Below, in pieces: positions 46,500 through 55,113 of a DNA stretch of 55,113 bases. The notes beneath the pieces were generated by a model that ran no database searches, had not been told where the DNA came from, and was given only the letters and a program-made list of their open reading frames with translations. Each line of letters opens with the position of its first letter. Positions within the stretch are counted from its first letter, which is position 1. The position numbers and the translations under genes are program-made. This DNA is from an uncultured Planctomycetaceae bacterium (GTDB lineage: Bacteria > Planctomycetota > Planctomycetia > Planctomycetales > Planctomycetaceae), in NCBI GenBank assembly GCA_937916515.1, contig CALFSX010000139.1, positions 1 to 55,113 on the forward strand, read 5' to 3'.

Positions 46500-47309
46500 A
46501 TGCCATCCGTGCCGACTCGCATCGACGGGCCTGTTGCAGTCATTGGTGACGTGCATGGCCAGGCCGACAAGCTACGTGTCATTCTGCAAAAGCTTGCTCG
46601 GGTTCCAGGTATCGGCAACCGCTGGATTGTGTTCATCGGCGACCTGGTCGATCGAGGGCCGGATTCCAAAACGGTGATCGACATGTATTGCGAACTGGCC
46701 GCACAGCACTCCAGGGTCACCTGGGTTTGTGGAAACCACGAACTGGCCATGGCAGGTTCGATCGGCCTGATTCAAGTCCCCGACTTTGTAGACTGGCCGT
46801 CCAGATGGCTGCCGCACTACGATTCGGACAAGACCTTTGCTTCGTACGGGGTTGAACACGGTGACTTGAAGGGGCTTAGGGAAGCTTTGCCGGAAGAGCA
46901 CGCCAGGCTGATGTCTGATTTGCCCTGGAGCGTGGAGCATGCTAAATACCTGTTTGTTCACGCGGGTCTGGACAACAACCTTCCGTTCAACATGCAGGTG
47001 AACATTCTGCGACAGCGCGACTATTCGCTGGCTCATCCCGCCTGGCTTTACGACAAGTCGTTCGTTCGTACCGGGCCGGCTTCTGACTGTCCGGTTACTG
47101 TGGTCGTCGGCCATGTGCCATTGCCGCAAGTGCATTTTGGTAATCGAGTGATCGGCACAGATACCACCGGCGGAGTGCAGGGAGATCTTAGCTGCGTGCT
47201 GCTGCCAGAAAATGTGGTGATCACATCGGGCGAAGATCCTCCCGGAGGTCGCCCCGTTCCTCGACAAGCTCACACGGCAAAGAAGAAGCCGTGGTGGCGG
47301 CCCTGGTAA
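46500..47309 (+). CDS. PPP-family metallophosphoesterase
   Basis: A 269-residue protein from ATG 46500 (AAGGA about 12 bases upstream). The calcineurin-like signature is complete: GDVHG (16-20), GDLVDRGPDS (47-56) and GNHE (78-81), with later His ligands in FVHAGLD and VVGHVP. The layout resembles bacterial serine/threonine phosphatases of the PrpE/ApaH group. The substrate (phosphoprotein or dinucleotide) cannot be decided. The tail is Pro/Lys/Trp-rich. Confidence 0.88.
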   Translation: MPSVPTRIDGPVAVIGDVHGQADKLRVILQKLARVPGIGNRWIVFIGDLVDRGPDSKTVIDMYCELAAQHSRVTWVCGNHELAMAGSIGLIQVPDFVDWPSRWLPHYDSDKTFASYGVEHGDLKGLREALPEEHARLMSDLPWSVEHAKYLFVHAGLDNNLPFNMQVNILRQRDYSLAHPAWLYDKSFVRTGPASDCPVTVVVGHVPLPQVHFGNRVIGTDTTGGVQGDLSCVLLPENVVITSGEDPPGGRPVPRQAHTAKKKPWWRPW

Positions 47310-47394
47310 CACAGAACGTCACCCAGCAGAGCTGCGAAAAATTTTAACGTGCGTGCGTTCAGAACTTCAACGCATTGACTTGTGTACTCAAACG

Positions 47395-47434
47395 AAAGCA
47401 GCCCGGCGGCGAATCCGTCGGGCTGCTTTGTTTT
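47395..47434 (+). terminator. Bidirectional terminator between convergent genes
   Basis: AAAGCAGCCCGGCGG and CCGTCGGGCTGCTTT (47395-47409 and 47415-47429) around GAATC-like loop bases, followed by GTTTT on the plus strand and with an A-run giving T's on the minus strand. It separates the phosphoesterase from the giant surface protein gene. Confidence 0.85.
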
Positions 47435-47501
47435 ACGTCCGCTTTGCCGAACGCTTTTCAGTGCGATTGGCTGGCGTTTTCTGGTCATGAAGCGATTCTA
47501 A

Positions 47502-50500
47502 CTAAATACGTTTCAAGCCAGTTCCCTGACGAGCGTTATAGCGGAAGAACAGTTCACCTTCTGAATACAACGCGGTGGTTGAAAACAGTTCAGCGGTTTC
47601 GTACAGCTGATAGCTGGTTTGGTCACCTCGTTCTGTTCGCACAATGGTGCCGCTGCTGTCAACCTTGTCAAGTGCCCCACCACCCTGCAAACCGTAGTCA
47701 TAGTTTTCTTTGTAGAAGTCGCCGTTTCTGGCATCCGTGTCGCCGTCAACTGTCTGGCCCCACAACCCGTGCGGAGCGACCAGGTCGCTGAACGGGTTGA
47801 TAACCTTGATGCGGACTGAAAACAGACCATCCTGTTTAATAAACTGCAACTGATATTCGCTTGTGATTAACGTGGTGGTATCTCCGTCAATAGAAACTGT
47901 TCCGCCATCAATAGCGGTTGAGCTTCCAGCCGTTAGCGCGATGCCGTTAAGCGTTGCTCCTGAAAAATTCAGGTGCACCTTATCGAGCCCCACGGTTACT
48001 CCCAGTTCTCCAATTACGGTTCCATCGCTGGCGATGTCATTCCAGTGAACGAATTTAGCATTCACCTGAAGTCCGCTGTCGCTTAAAAGATTGTAGATGT
48101 GGCCCGCTTCGCCCTGAACATCGAACAGACCTCCATCGTCACCTCGGAAATGCGGGTCGCCCCAAATCAAACCATCCTGACCATTGTTGTTGTAGGTCGT
48201 GTCGTAGTTCACTTCTGCCAAAACAAGTTTCACCTGAGCTGACTGAGTGACCGATCCCGCCACAACAAGCGAATAGCTGAACGTATCCTGCCCGCTGAAG
48301 CCGTCGTTGGCCAGATAGCAGAAGGTTCCATCGTTGTTTAGTTCCAGAGTGCCATTGGTTGGCCCGCTAACCAGCACCACTTTGACGTCCTGCCCATCAA
48401 CAATGTCGTTCAGAGTGACATTGCCTTTAATTGCTGCACCGGCATCACCTGTGTAGCCGTCGTCCACCGGAACTGCAGGAGCGTCCTGAACGGTGATCTT
48501 CACATTGGCTGTCGTCACGTTGCCGTTACCGTCGGACGATTCATAGACGAACGAATCAGTTCCCGTGAAGTTAATGGCAGGTGTGTAGACAAATGAACCG
48601 TCAGAATACAGAGTGACCGTGCCACCTTCGGACGTGCGCACATCCGTCATTTCGGCGGTGCTTAAGGTATCACCGTCTGGATCGAAGTCGTTGTCCAGCA
48701 CGTTGCCGGTGACGATGCTGTTATTGTCGGCAACATAGTCGTCATCGGTGGCACTGATGGTATTTGGAGCGGAATCGACGGTAATTGTCACGACAGCCGT
48801 GTCTGTGCCGCCGTTGCCATCATCAATCTGGTAGGTGAATGTGTCCTGCCCGCTGAAGCCAGCGTCGGGAGTGTACACGTACTGTCCAGATGGATTGACT
48901 GTGACATTGCCATTGCTGGCTTCTTCAATCAGGCTAACCGTCAACTGATCGTTATTGGGATCGGAATCGTTGGGCAGCACGTTTCCGGAAACGCTTGTTT
49001 CGTATGCTGTTGAATTTGAATCGTCAACCGCGTCTGGATTGTCGTTTGCTGCTGCTGGTGGTTCCGGCGGTGGGCAGACTTCAATCGTGACGGTGGCGGT
49101 GTTGGTGCCCCCCTTGCCGTCGCTGATGGAATAGGTAAATGTATCCGTTCCGCTAAAGCCATCATTCGGGGTGTATGTGTAACGTCCACCAGCGGTTACG
49201 GTGACTGTGCCGTTTTCAGGGTTGGTGAAACCGGTTACCGCTAAAGCATCGCCGTCGGGATCTTCGTCGTTACACAGCACCTTACCAGTAACAGTTGTGT
49301 TGAAGTCTGTTTTCGCAGAATCACCTACCGCATCGGGGTTTTCGTTAGCAGAAACAGCGGGTTCAACATTGATGATCACCAGTGCCGTATCCGAGCCTCC
49401 TTTGCCATCGCTGACTTCATAGGTGAAGGTATCCGTGCCGCTGAAGCCTTGATATGGCGTGTAAGTGTAGCTGCCGTCTGTGTTGAATTGCAGACTGCCA
49501 TTGGCTGGTCCCTGATCAACTGAAAACGTCAGGCTGTCGCCGTCTGCGTCTGAATCGTTACCAGCCACGCTTCCGGAAACGGCTACGTTTTCGTTGGTGG
49601 CGTTGGAATCATCCTGAGCATCCGGGCCACTGTTGGGTGCCGGGCAGACTTCGATCTCAACTTCAGCCGTATCCGTGCCTCCGTTGCCATCGCTGACTTC
49701 GTAGGTGAAGGTGTCCGTACCGCTGAAGCCTTGATATGGCGTGTAAGTGTAGCTGCCGTCTGTGTTAAACTCCAGACTGCCATTGGCTGGTCCCTGATCA
49801 ACTGAAAACGTCAGGCTGTCGCCGTCTGCGTCTGAATCGTTACCAGCCACGCTTCCGGAAACGGCTACGTTTTCGTTGGTGGCGTTGGAATCATCCTGAG
49901 CATCCGGGCCACTGTTGGGTGCCGGGCAGACTTCGATCACAACTTCAGCCGTGTCCGTGCCTCCGTTGCCGTCGCTGACTTCGTAGGTGAAGGTGTCCGT
50001 ACCGCTGAAACCTTGATCCGGTGTGTAAGTGTAGCTGCCGTCTTCGTTCAGGGAAACAGTGCCGTTAGCGGGTTCGTTCAGCAGCGTTGTTGTCAATGTG
50101 TTTCCGTCTGGATCGATATCATTGTCCAGAACCTGGCCGCTGACTGACGTTTCGTAATCTGTTGTTGCGACGTCATTGACTGCGTCAGGGGCCTGATTTT
50201 CAGGAACCGGTTCTGCCTCAACGGGGCACATTGGGGCACCAGGTTCTGGTTCAGGCTGCGGGTCAACGATAAGCTCTGGTTCAACAAGGATAGAGACCGT
50301 CGCAATCGCCGTACCGCCGTTTCCGTCATCAACCTGATAGCTGAAGCTGTCTTCTCCTGCAAATCCGTCGTTAGGAGTGTACACATAGCTGCCGTCTGCC
50401 TCCAAAGTGACAAGGCCGTTGGCAGCGTTCTGTGACAGCGTGAATGTTAAGAAGTCACCATCGGGATCCGAATCATTTCCGGCAACGGAACCAAACGCAG

Positions 50501-53500
50501 GCGAATTATAGGCAGTGACGTTAGTGTCGTTTTCTGCGATTGGAACGTCGTTTGGATCAACGGGACACTCTGGCTCTGGTTGAGGTTCTGGCTCTGGAGC
50601 GATAAACAGGACAACCTCTTCTGCAACTTGATCTTTGGTGTCAAACCAACCCTGGGCGCTAAACGACCATGAATCCAGATATCCATCGTCGCCGTAAGTC
50701 GTGTTGACATTGGTCATCGGATGCAACCACATTCCCAGCGATTTATTAAACGAGACTCCCGTCCAATCTTCACCATCGCTGTGCTGCACGATTGACGTGG
50801 CATTCATGTTGAAGCTGAAGACGTGATTGCCGTTTTCATCATAGGAGGCTTCAATCGAGGTAAACGGACTGTCTGCCGACAACGACGAAACCAGAGCTTC
50901 GTCCTGATAGGATGAGAAGTCGTTTTGGCCGTTGTAGTTGTAAGCCGTTACAACAGGCTGGCTGCCCGAGTTGTCAAAATAGAACAAAGCCATCTCATCG
51001 CCGTGCCCCTTTGGATTCGGCCCATCGTTGATTGCCAAAGTGAATCCATTTGTGCGACCGTTGCCAACCGCGTCCGCAATAACGACTCGAAACGAAAAGG
51101 CGTTAGTCGTTGAGTTGTACGATGTTGAAACCTGCTGAATGTCGCCACCGGCATCGCTGCCTTCGGGCGTCACAACATTGTAGTTATAGATGTATTCGGT
51201 GCCATCCGCAGTTGATTCAGCAGAGGTTGGCTCAACAGGTTCGTTCTCGTCACCGCCGTTGTCTTCGCTTGCTGATCCATCTGCGATCTCGTCGCTGATT
51301 TCGCCCGGTTCTTCTGACGCATCGACAACTTCAGTTTCGTCGTTTTTGCCGGATTCTTCTGAACTGCCTTCGGAAACTTCTGATTCGCCAACGCTGCCGT
51401 CTGTTTCGTCTGAGGAAGCTGCTTCGTCGCCGACGTACTGCACGTTGCTGCCTTCAGCTTCGCCAGCACCGTTAGCAGTCGCTCCGTCATCTTCTCCGTC
51501 AAACCAGACGCTTTCCGTTAGAACTTCTTCGCCATCGCCGCTGTTGGCTGAGCCGTCGTTGTTTTCGGGGCTTGGTTCAACATCAACAGTGTGTGTGCCT
51601 GTGGAGTTCTCTGCTGCATCGTCTGTGCCTGTGGAATCATCAACGGCAGGAGTCTCGCATTCTATTGGTTCCGGTTGAACTTCCGCAGCTGGATCGAGGT
51701 ATGGAACTGGCTCTTCAACCAACACAGGAGGCTCGGGGCTTACCGGATATCCGCCAAACACATTCAGTTGCAGTACCACATCGTCGAAATCTCTGTCGCC
51801 CAGCCCCGGCAGGTCTTCTATGCTGATGCTGTAACCGGAATCAGTGGGTTCAATCTGGAAGTGATCCAGACCGCCGGGATTTCGGCTGGCATCGCTGACA
51901 TAGACCGGGCCATTTAAAGTTGTGGTCTGTCCATTCGGTTGAACGGCTGTCAGTTTCAGAACTCCATCGTTGTCAGGCTGGAGTTGCAGCGAACTGCCTT
52001 CGATAGCACTCAGGTTGTTCAGCTGATTGCCGTTGGCCAGAATAAAGAAGCCTATTGGATTGCCCTGGCCTCCTGAGAAGGACACGGAATCGCCCGATAC
52101 CAAAGATCCGCCCGATCCCTGTGCCGATGCGTTACCAAACAGAATTCGAACATCGGAGATTTCACCGGTCGATGGATCAATCTCGTAGATGCCAACGGTG
52201 TTCTGGTATCCAGCTCCTTCACTGATAAAGCTTATTGTCGTCCCCACGTCTGCCGGAAGGTACAAGGCTCCAAGGTCAGTCGGGCCTTCCGGGACAACCG
52301 GCGGTTCGACAACTGGTGGTTCGACAACCGGCGGTTCCGTTGGATAGAAGACGTCTGGTTCAATATTCAGAGTCAGAACCACATCATCAAAGTCGTGGTC
52401 ACCAAGTGCTGGCAGATCTTCAATATTGATACTGTAACCGGTTCCGTTTGGCTCAATTCGAAAGTGATCCAGTCCAGCGGGATTTCTCTCAGCTTCGCTT
52501 GTGTAAACCGGTCCGTTCAGAGTGCTGGAGTTGCCGTCGGCGTCCGTTGCAACAAGATGCAGATTCCCATCTTCCCCCTGCTGCAATGCCAGCGAGCTGT
52601 CTTCGCTCGACTGGATGTCGTTCAAAGAGTTACCGTTGGCCAGAATGAAGAAGCCGATCGGCTGCACTTGACCGCCGGAAAACGAAACGGTTTCGCCACC
52701 CAGAAGGCTGCCGCCGGATCCAACTTCAGATGCATTCGCAAACAGAATCCTAACGTCTGAAATGGCTCCGGTGGCTGGGTCAACAGAGTACATTCCGATT
52801 GTGTTTTGATAGCCGGCGCCTTCGCTGACAAAGGAGACCGAAGTTGACACGTCAGCCGGAAGGATAAACGTGCCAGTGTCGCCGTTCGGGTAGACAGGAG
52901 GCAACGGTTCGGTCGGCAATAAGCCACCATCTTCAATGAGAACCGGGCCATCGTTGATGACTTCAAATTCGGTCGTCTCAGATTCATCCACGACACTGTT
53001 GTCGATCAGGTCGACATCGCCAGTCAAAGCCTCGTCAGTTTCGCCGGCGTCCTGAGTTGTGGCCCATGGCGGATCTGCCGAAACCCAGACCTGTTCACCC
53101 GCGTTCTGCGACGATTCCACTGTTGTTTCATCCGTCTGGCCGGAATCTTCAATTTCCGCAACCACGGTCTCTGGATCTTCTGCACAGCCAGACAGCAGGT
53201 TGGCAAGGTCGAACTTGCCATCAAAGAATTCCAGGTGCGTAATGTCGCTCAGGAAGTCCACGCAGCCTCGGCCCGCTACTGCAAAGATCCCGAATCCCTG
53301 ATCTTCAACCGTGTATTCTGAACGCTGTCCGTCAAAGCAGGAAGTTCGTTGCTGCTCTCGATCGTTCGACTTCCCTTTTAGAAGCCCCAAAGTCCAATCG
53401 GCACCACGATAGCTGTCTGCTTTACCATCAGAATCACAGTTGTTATCGCGGAGACCGTCTCCACGACCGCTGCTGTGATCGTCTCCATCGCAATTGGCCC

Positions 53501-53705
53501 ACACGCTGCGAAGATTCTGAATGGCTTCGCTGGCGCCACCATGTGATCCCAGACCATGCGCTTCCGAACCATGGCCTCCGAAATCGTGTCCACCGTCACC
53601 GCAGTCAAACAGGTTGACAATCTCGCAGTCGGCAGGAGACGCCGACATCAGAACAAGGGGCTCAAGAATTTCAATATTCAGATTTCGATTCAACGATTTA
53701 GACAC
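47502..53705 (-). CDS. Giant repetitive surface protein: LEPR-XLL-like start, 2 DUF4114, 8 cadherin-like repeats, vWD-like end
   Basis: A 2067-residue acidic protein starting at GTG 53705 (GAGG site). No classical signal peptide; residues 11-24 (IEILEPLVLMSASP) are a variant of the LEPR-XLL motif found at the start of large planctomycete surface proteins. Two DUF4114-like domains follow (about 278-455 and 481-650: EGAGYQNTIG, GFFILANGN, LGDHDFDDVV), then a Ser/Glu/Asp-rich acidic linker (about 690-835), an unknown beta-rich domain (about 838-1038), eight cadherin-like repeats (about 1055-1838) with NDSDPDGD and YTPNDGFSGTDTFTY cores, and a vWD-like domain from IWGDPHFRG (about 1843). Five repeat linkers carry a Cys-Pro. 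It is probably a calcium-dependent cell-surface or adhesion protein. Confidence 0.9.
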   Translation of the reverse strand: MSKSLNRNLNIEILEPLVLMSASPADCEIVNLFDCGDGGHDFGGHGSEAHGLGSHGGASEAIQNLRSVWANCDGDDHSSGRGDGLRDNNCDSDGKADSYRGADWTLGLLKGKSNDREQQRTSCFDGQRSEYTVEDQGFGIFAVAGRGCVDFLSDITHLEFFDGKFDLANLLSGCAEDPETVVAEIEDSGQTDETTVESSQNAGEQVWVSADPPWATTQDAGETDEALTGDVDLIDNSVVDESETTEFEVINDGPVLIEDGGLLPTEPLPPVYPNGDTGTFILPADVSTSVSFVSEGAGYQNTIGMYSVDPATGAISDVRILFANASEVGSGGSLLGGETVSFSGGQVQPIGFFILANGNSLNDIQSSEDSSLALQQGEDGNLHLVATDADGNSSTLNGPVYTSEAERNPAGLDHFRIEPNGTGYSINIEDLPALGDHDFDDVVLTLNIEPDVFYPTEPPVVEPPVVEPPVVPEGPTDLGALYLPADVGTTISFISEGAGYQNTVGIYEIDPSTGEISDVRILFGNASAQGSGGSLVSGDSVSFSGGQGNPIGFFILANGNQLNNLSAIEGSSLQLQPDNDGVLKLTAVQPNGQTTTLNGPVYVSDASRNPGGLDHFQIEPTDSGYSISIEDLPGLGDRDFDDVVLQLNVFGGYPVSPEPPVLVEEPVPYLDPAAEVQPEPIECETPAVDDSTGTDDAAENSTGTHTVDVEPSPENNDGSANSGDGEEVLTESVWFDGEDDGATANGAGEAEGSNVQYVGDEAASSDETDGSVGESEVSEGSSEESGKNDETEVVDASEEPGEISDEIADGSASEDNGGDENEPVEPTSAESTADGTEYIYNYNVVTPEGSDAGGDIQQVSTSYNSTTNAFSFRVVIADAVGNGRTNGFTLAINDGPNPKGHGDEMALFYFDNSGSQPVVTAYNYNGQNDFSSYQDEALVSSLSADSPFTSIEASYDENGNHVFSFNMNATSIVQHSDGEDWTGVSFNKSLGMWLHPMTNVNTTYGDDGYLDSWSFSAQGWFDTKDQVAEEVVLFIAPEPEPQPEPECPVDPNDVPIAENDTNVTAYNSPAFGSVAGNDSDPDGDFLTFTLSQNAANGLVTLEADGSYVYTPNDGFAGEDSFSYQVDDGNGGTAIATVSILVEPELIVDPQPEPEPGAPMCPVEAEPVPENQAPDAVNDVATTDYETSVSGQVLDNDIDPDGNTLTTTLLNEPANGTVSLNEDGSYTYTPDQGFSGTDTFTYEVSDGNGGTDTAEVVIEVCPAPNSGPDAQDDSNATNENVAVSGSVAGNDSDADGDSLTFSVDQGPANGSLEFNTDGSYTYTPYQGFSGTDTFTYEVSDGNGGTDTAEVEIEVCPAPNSGPDAQDDSNATNENVAVSGSVAGNDSDADGDSLTFSVDQGPANGSLQFNTDGSYTYTPYQGFSGTDTFTYEVSDGKGGSDTALVIINVEPAVSANENPDAVGDSAKTDFNTTVTGKVLCNDEDPDGDALAVTGFTNPENGTVTVTAGGRYTYTPNDGFSGTDTFTYSISDGKGGTNTATVTIEVCPPPEPPAAANDNPDAVDDSNSTAYETSVSGNVLPNDSDPNNDQLTVSLIEEASNGNVTVNPSGQYVYTPDAGFSGQDTFTYQIDDGNGGTDTAVVTITVDSAPNTISATDDDYVADNNSIVTGNVLDNDFDPDGDTLSTAEMTDVRTSEGGTVTLYSDGSFVYTPAINFTGTDSFVYESSDGNGNVTTANVKITVQDAPAVPVDDGYTGDAGAAIKGNVTLNDIVDGQDVKVVLVSGPTNGTLELNNDGTFCYLANDGFSGQDTFSYSLVVAGSVTQSAQVKLVLAEVNYDTTYNNNGQDGLIWGDPHFRGDDGGLFDVQGEAGHIYNLLSDSGLQVNAKFVHWNDIASDGTVIGELGVTVGLDKVHLNFSGATLNGIALTAGSSTAIDGGTVSIDGDTTTLITSEYQLQFIKQDGLFSVRIKVINPFSDLVAPHGLWGQTVDGDTDARNGDFYKENYDYGLQGGGALDKVDSSGTIVRTERGDQTSYQLYETAELFSTTALYSEGELFFRYNARQGTGLKRI
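49417..49938 (-). repeat. Tandem 282-bp repeats inside the surface protein gene
   Basis: Two neighbouring cadherin-like repeats are nearly identical in DNA, offset by exactly 282 bases (94 codons); a stretch of over 130 bases (TGATCAACTGAAAACGTCAG onward) is unchanged, including silent sites. A third, more diverged copy follows with the same spacing. Confidence 0.85.
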
Positions 53706-53880
53706 GGATAAAACCTCGCCGAGAAAAGAACCGGCCCCGGTTTGATAAATGATTCAAGTGGTTGCGAAGAATGCAGGACGCAATAAAGTGCTTTCGCAAT
53801 CGGAAGACGTCTGTCACTGCAATATCATTGACAGGCAGAATATTGGTGCTTCCAAAAGAAGGCAGCCGACGCGATCTGGC

Positions 53881-54618
53881 TTACTGCTGCACAAATCCCA
53901 CGTCTTCCACAATTTTCAGGATGCCGCGAGACGTCAGAAACTCGCCGTCGGCATTGGTGGCCAGTTTCTGTTCGACTTGTCGAGTGAACGCGATCTGGAC
54001 ACGGCAACGGTCTTCGTCGTCCAGCCATTCCTGCGGGAACCCGTCGGAGTTCAGCGGGCGATATCCAAGGCTCCAGACAATACTTAGCAGTTCTTCAGAC
54101 GATGCGAATTGCCGCCCAGTGTGTTCTCGAAGATCCTTCAAGGCATCCAGAAATCTGTGTTCCTGATCGTTCAGTTCCATCTGTTCCTGAACGCTGAGCT
54201 CCGTCGAAGAGCGGCGTTCATGAGGCGTGTCGCGTTCGTCTTCTTCGCGACGACGTCGGTCGATTGGCAGCCCCGGAATCACGGTTGGCGTTTCCTCAAT
54301 CAGGCGGTAGTAGTGCAGTCGATCTGCCACTTCCAGCACGTCCTGGCAGGACGGAAACGCTATGTCGTTCTCTTTTTGATACTTTGACAAAGCCATCGTA
54401 AACAGGCGCACGGCATCTGCGTCGGATATTCGACGATTCTCTGGACGTCGATAACCAAGGTCTGCCAAAATTGCCAAAACCTGCTCAGGAGATGATGTAC
54501 CGTGCCCCGTTTTTTGACGGTGAGCACTTAGAGCACGCATCAATTCAACGGCCGCTGGTGTGTATTCGCCGTCTGACAGAAACGGGTTGCCTGAATCCTG
54601 AGTTTGTGTGCCTGACAT
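53881..54618 (-). CDS. Hypothetical protein with an internal duplication
   Basis: A 245-residue soluble, charged protein from ATG 54618; I know no family. It contains two copies of one module: ELMRALSAHRQKTGHG, then SSPEQVLAILADLGYRRPE (about 25-60) and RFLDALKDLREHTGRQ, then ASSEELLSIVWSLGYRPL (about 155-190). Each is followed by a helix (LFTMALSKYQKEN; VQIAFTRQVEQKL) and a second 'EVA/KIVEDVGF' block. A basic/acidic linker (RRRREEDERDTPHERR) lies between. It ends 176 bases upstream of the giant surface protein gene, in the same direction. Confidence 0.75.
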   Translation of the reverse strand: MSGTQTQDSGNPFLSDGEYTPAAVELMRALSAHRQKTGHGTSSPEQVLAILADLGYRRPENRRISDADAVRLFTMALSKYQKENDIAFPSCQDVLEVADRLHYYRLIEETPTVIPGLPIDRRRREEDERDTPHERRSSTELSVQEQMELNDQEHRFLDALKDLREHTGRQFASSEELLSIVWSLGYRPLNSDGFPQEWLDDEDRCRVQIAFTRQVEQKLATNADGEFLTSRGILKIVEDVGFVQQ

Positions 54619-54773
54619 TTCCAATTGAACTCCAACGCAATGGGTGAGTATCTCGAACACCCGAAAACCGAAGGCGATGCCGTGGCAGAGGGCGCGTAAA
54701 TTGGTCCATGATGCGTGGAACTTAGGTCGCGATTTGCGGACGAGATTTCATTTGCCCTACACCAGCGACTGAG

Positions 54774-55037
54774 ATCGCCCCGTTCAATTTGACCTTGCCG
54801 GTTGTGACGATATTGCAGCCAAAGCTGCAAAGGCCCTTACTTCCACGGCCGGCGGACCTGAGGCCAGCTTTCGTAAACTGATGGAAGCTGATGGCTTCGC
54901 GTTTGCCGATGGCATGGTGATCGGAAATTCGCGAGCCACCGAATTGTTTTGGCCGCAGGTTGCTATCACGACACCTTCAGCAGCGGGGGCAAATACCAGG
55001 CACCGAACGACCGGACACGCCAGGTTCGGCATTTGAG
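54774..55037 (+). pseudogene. Possible gene remnant without a start
   Basis: An open plus-strand frame without a start near its beginning reads like coding sequence (SFRKLMEADGFAFADG, then MVIGNSRATELFWP) and ends at TGA near 55035. An equally long minus-strand frame overlaps it. I recognise neither. It may be the tail of a decayed gene. The rest of 54619-55113 shows nothing else. Confidence 0.2.
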
Positions 55038-55113
55038 CGAAAGAAGCCAGACAGTCTTCCGTCAAACCGTCAAACCGTCAGTACTGCCAGTCAACAGGCT
55101 TTGCCCTGCATGA

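Overview
This 55 kb window most likely comes from a planctomycete (Planctomycetota, Planctomycetales-like). I infer this from a giant LEPR-XLL-type surface protein, a sulfatase with a C-terminal HEAT-like tail, a short SecA-like ATPase next to a very large TolC, TadE/TadG pseudopilin genes, a DUF58 protein, and long intergenic regions packed with short palindromic repeats. Species cannot be named. The DNA is of moderate GC with ordinary bacterial genes. TAG is a normal stop here (tpx, aspS and others end with it).

Layout. 1-1318 holds no recognisable protein gene but contains the 5' half of a tRNA-Arg(TCT). 1319-6961 carries tpx, a GalU-like nucleotidyltransferase, a 1102-residue GHMP-kinase/UDPGP-type pyrophosphorylase fusion and a small conserved protein. 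7126-12200 (minus) is a two-gene unit: a TolC-like outer-membrane protein with a long Pro/Gln-rich N-terminal region, followed 26 nt later by a truncated SecA-like ATPase. 12689-13726 is an NMT1/THI5-like solute-binding protein. 14523-19088 (plus) has aspS and a UvrD/PcrA helicase. 19174-24874 (minus) has a SUI1/YciH factor, truB, a degenerate Uma2 protein, an HtrA protease, a CobW GTPase with a small overlapping downstream gene, and an ArsR regulator. 25400-29496 (plus) has a His-rich secreted protein, a sulfatase, a SecD-P1-like lipoprotein and a small membrane protein. 29990-33642 (plus) has rimO, pgsA and tgt. 33871-38440 (minus) has a phosphate-selective-porin gene broken by an in-frame amber codon, a Gfo/Idh/MocA oxidoreductase, a beta-sandwich hypothetical and a DUF58 protein. 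38891-42514 (plus) has a DUF2617-like protein and a HAMP/TadE/vWA-TadG/TadE cluster. 42584-46014 (minus) has a polysaccharide deacetylase, a TIM-barrel protein and an FKBP isomerase. 46500-47309 is a PPP-type phosphoesterase. 47502-54618 (minus) holds the 2067-residue surface protein and, upstream of it, an internally duplicated hypothetical.

How parts may work together. Several genes concern the cell envelope: SecA-like/TolC, HtrA, FKBP, porin, pseudopilins, SecD-P1-like lipoprotein and the giant adhesin-like protein. The SecA-like/TolC pair is the best candidate for an under-described system, possibly a Sec-related export route to the outer membrane. The repetitive surface protein, which has no classical signal peptide, is a conceivable but unproven substrate. 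The second strong signal is a dispersed intergenic repeat family (types A and B, sharing a GCTCCGTTGTCGCT core) with nine copies in 55 kb, plus three copies of an unrelated type C. Several A/B copies sit right at a stop codon, and one supplies the stop codon of its gene.
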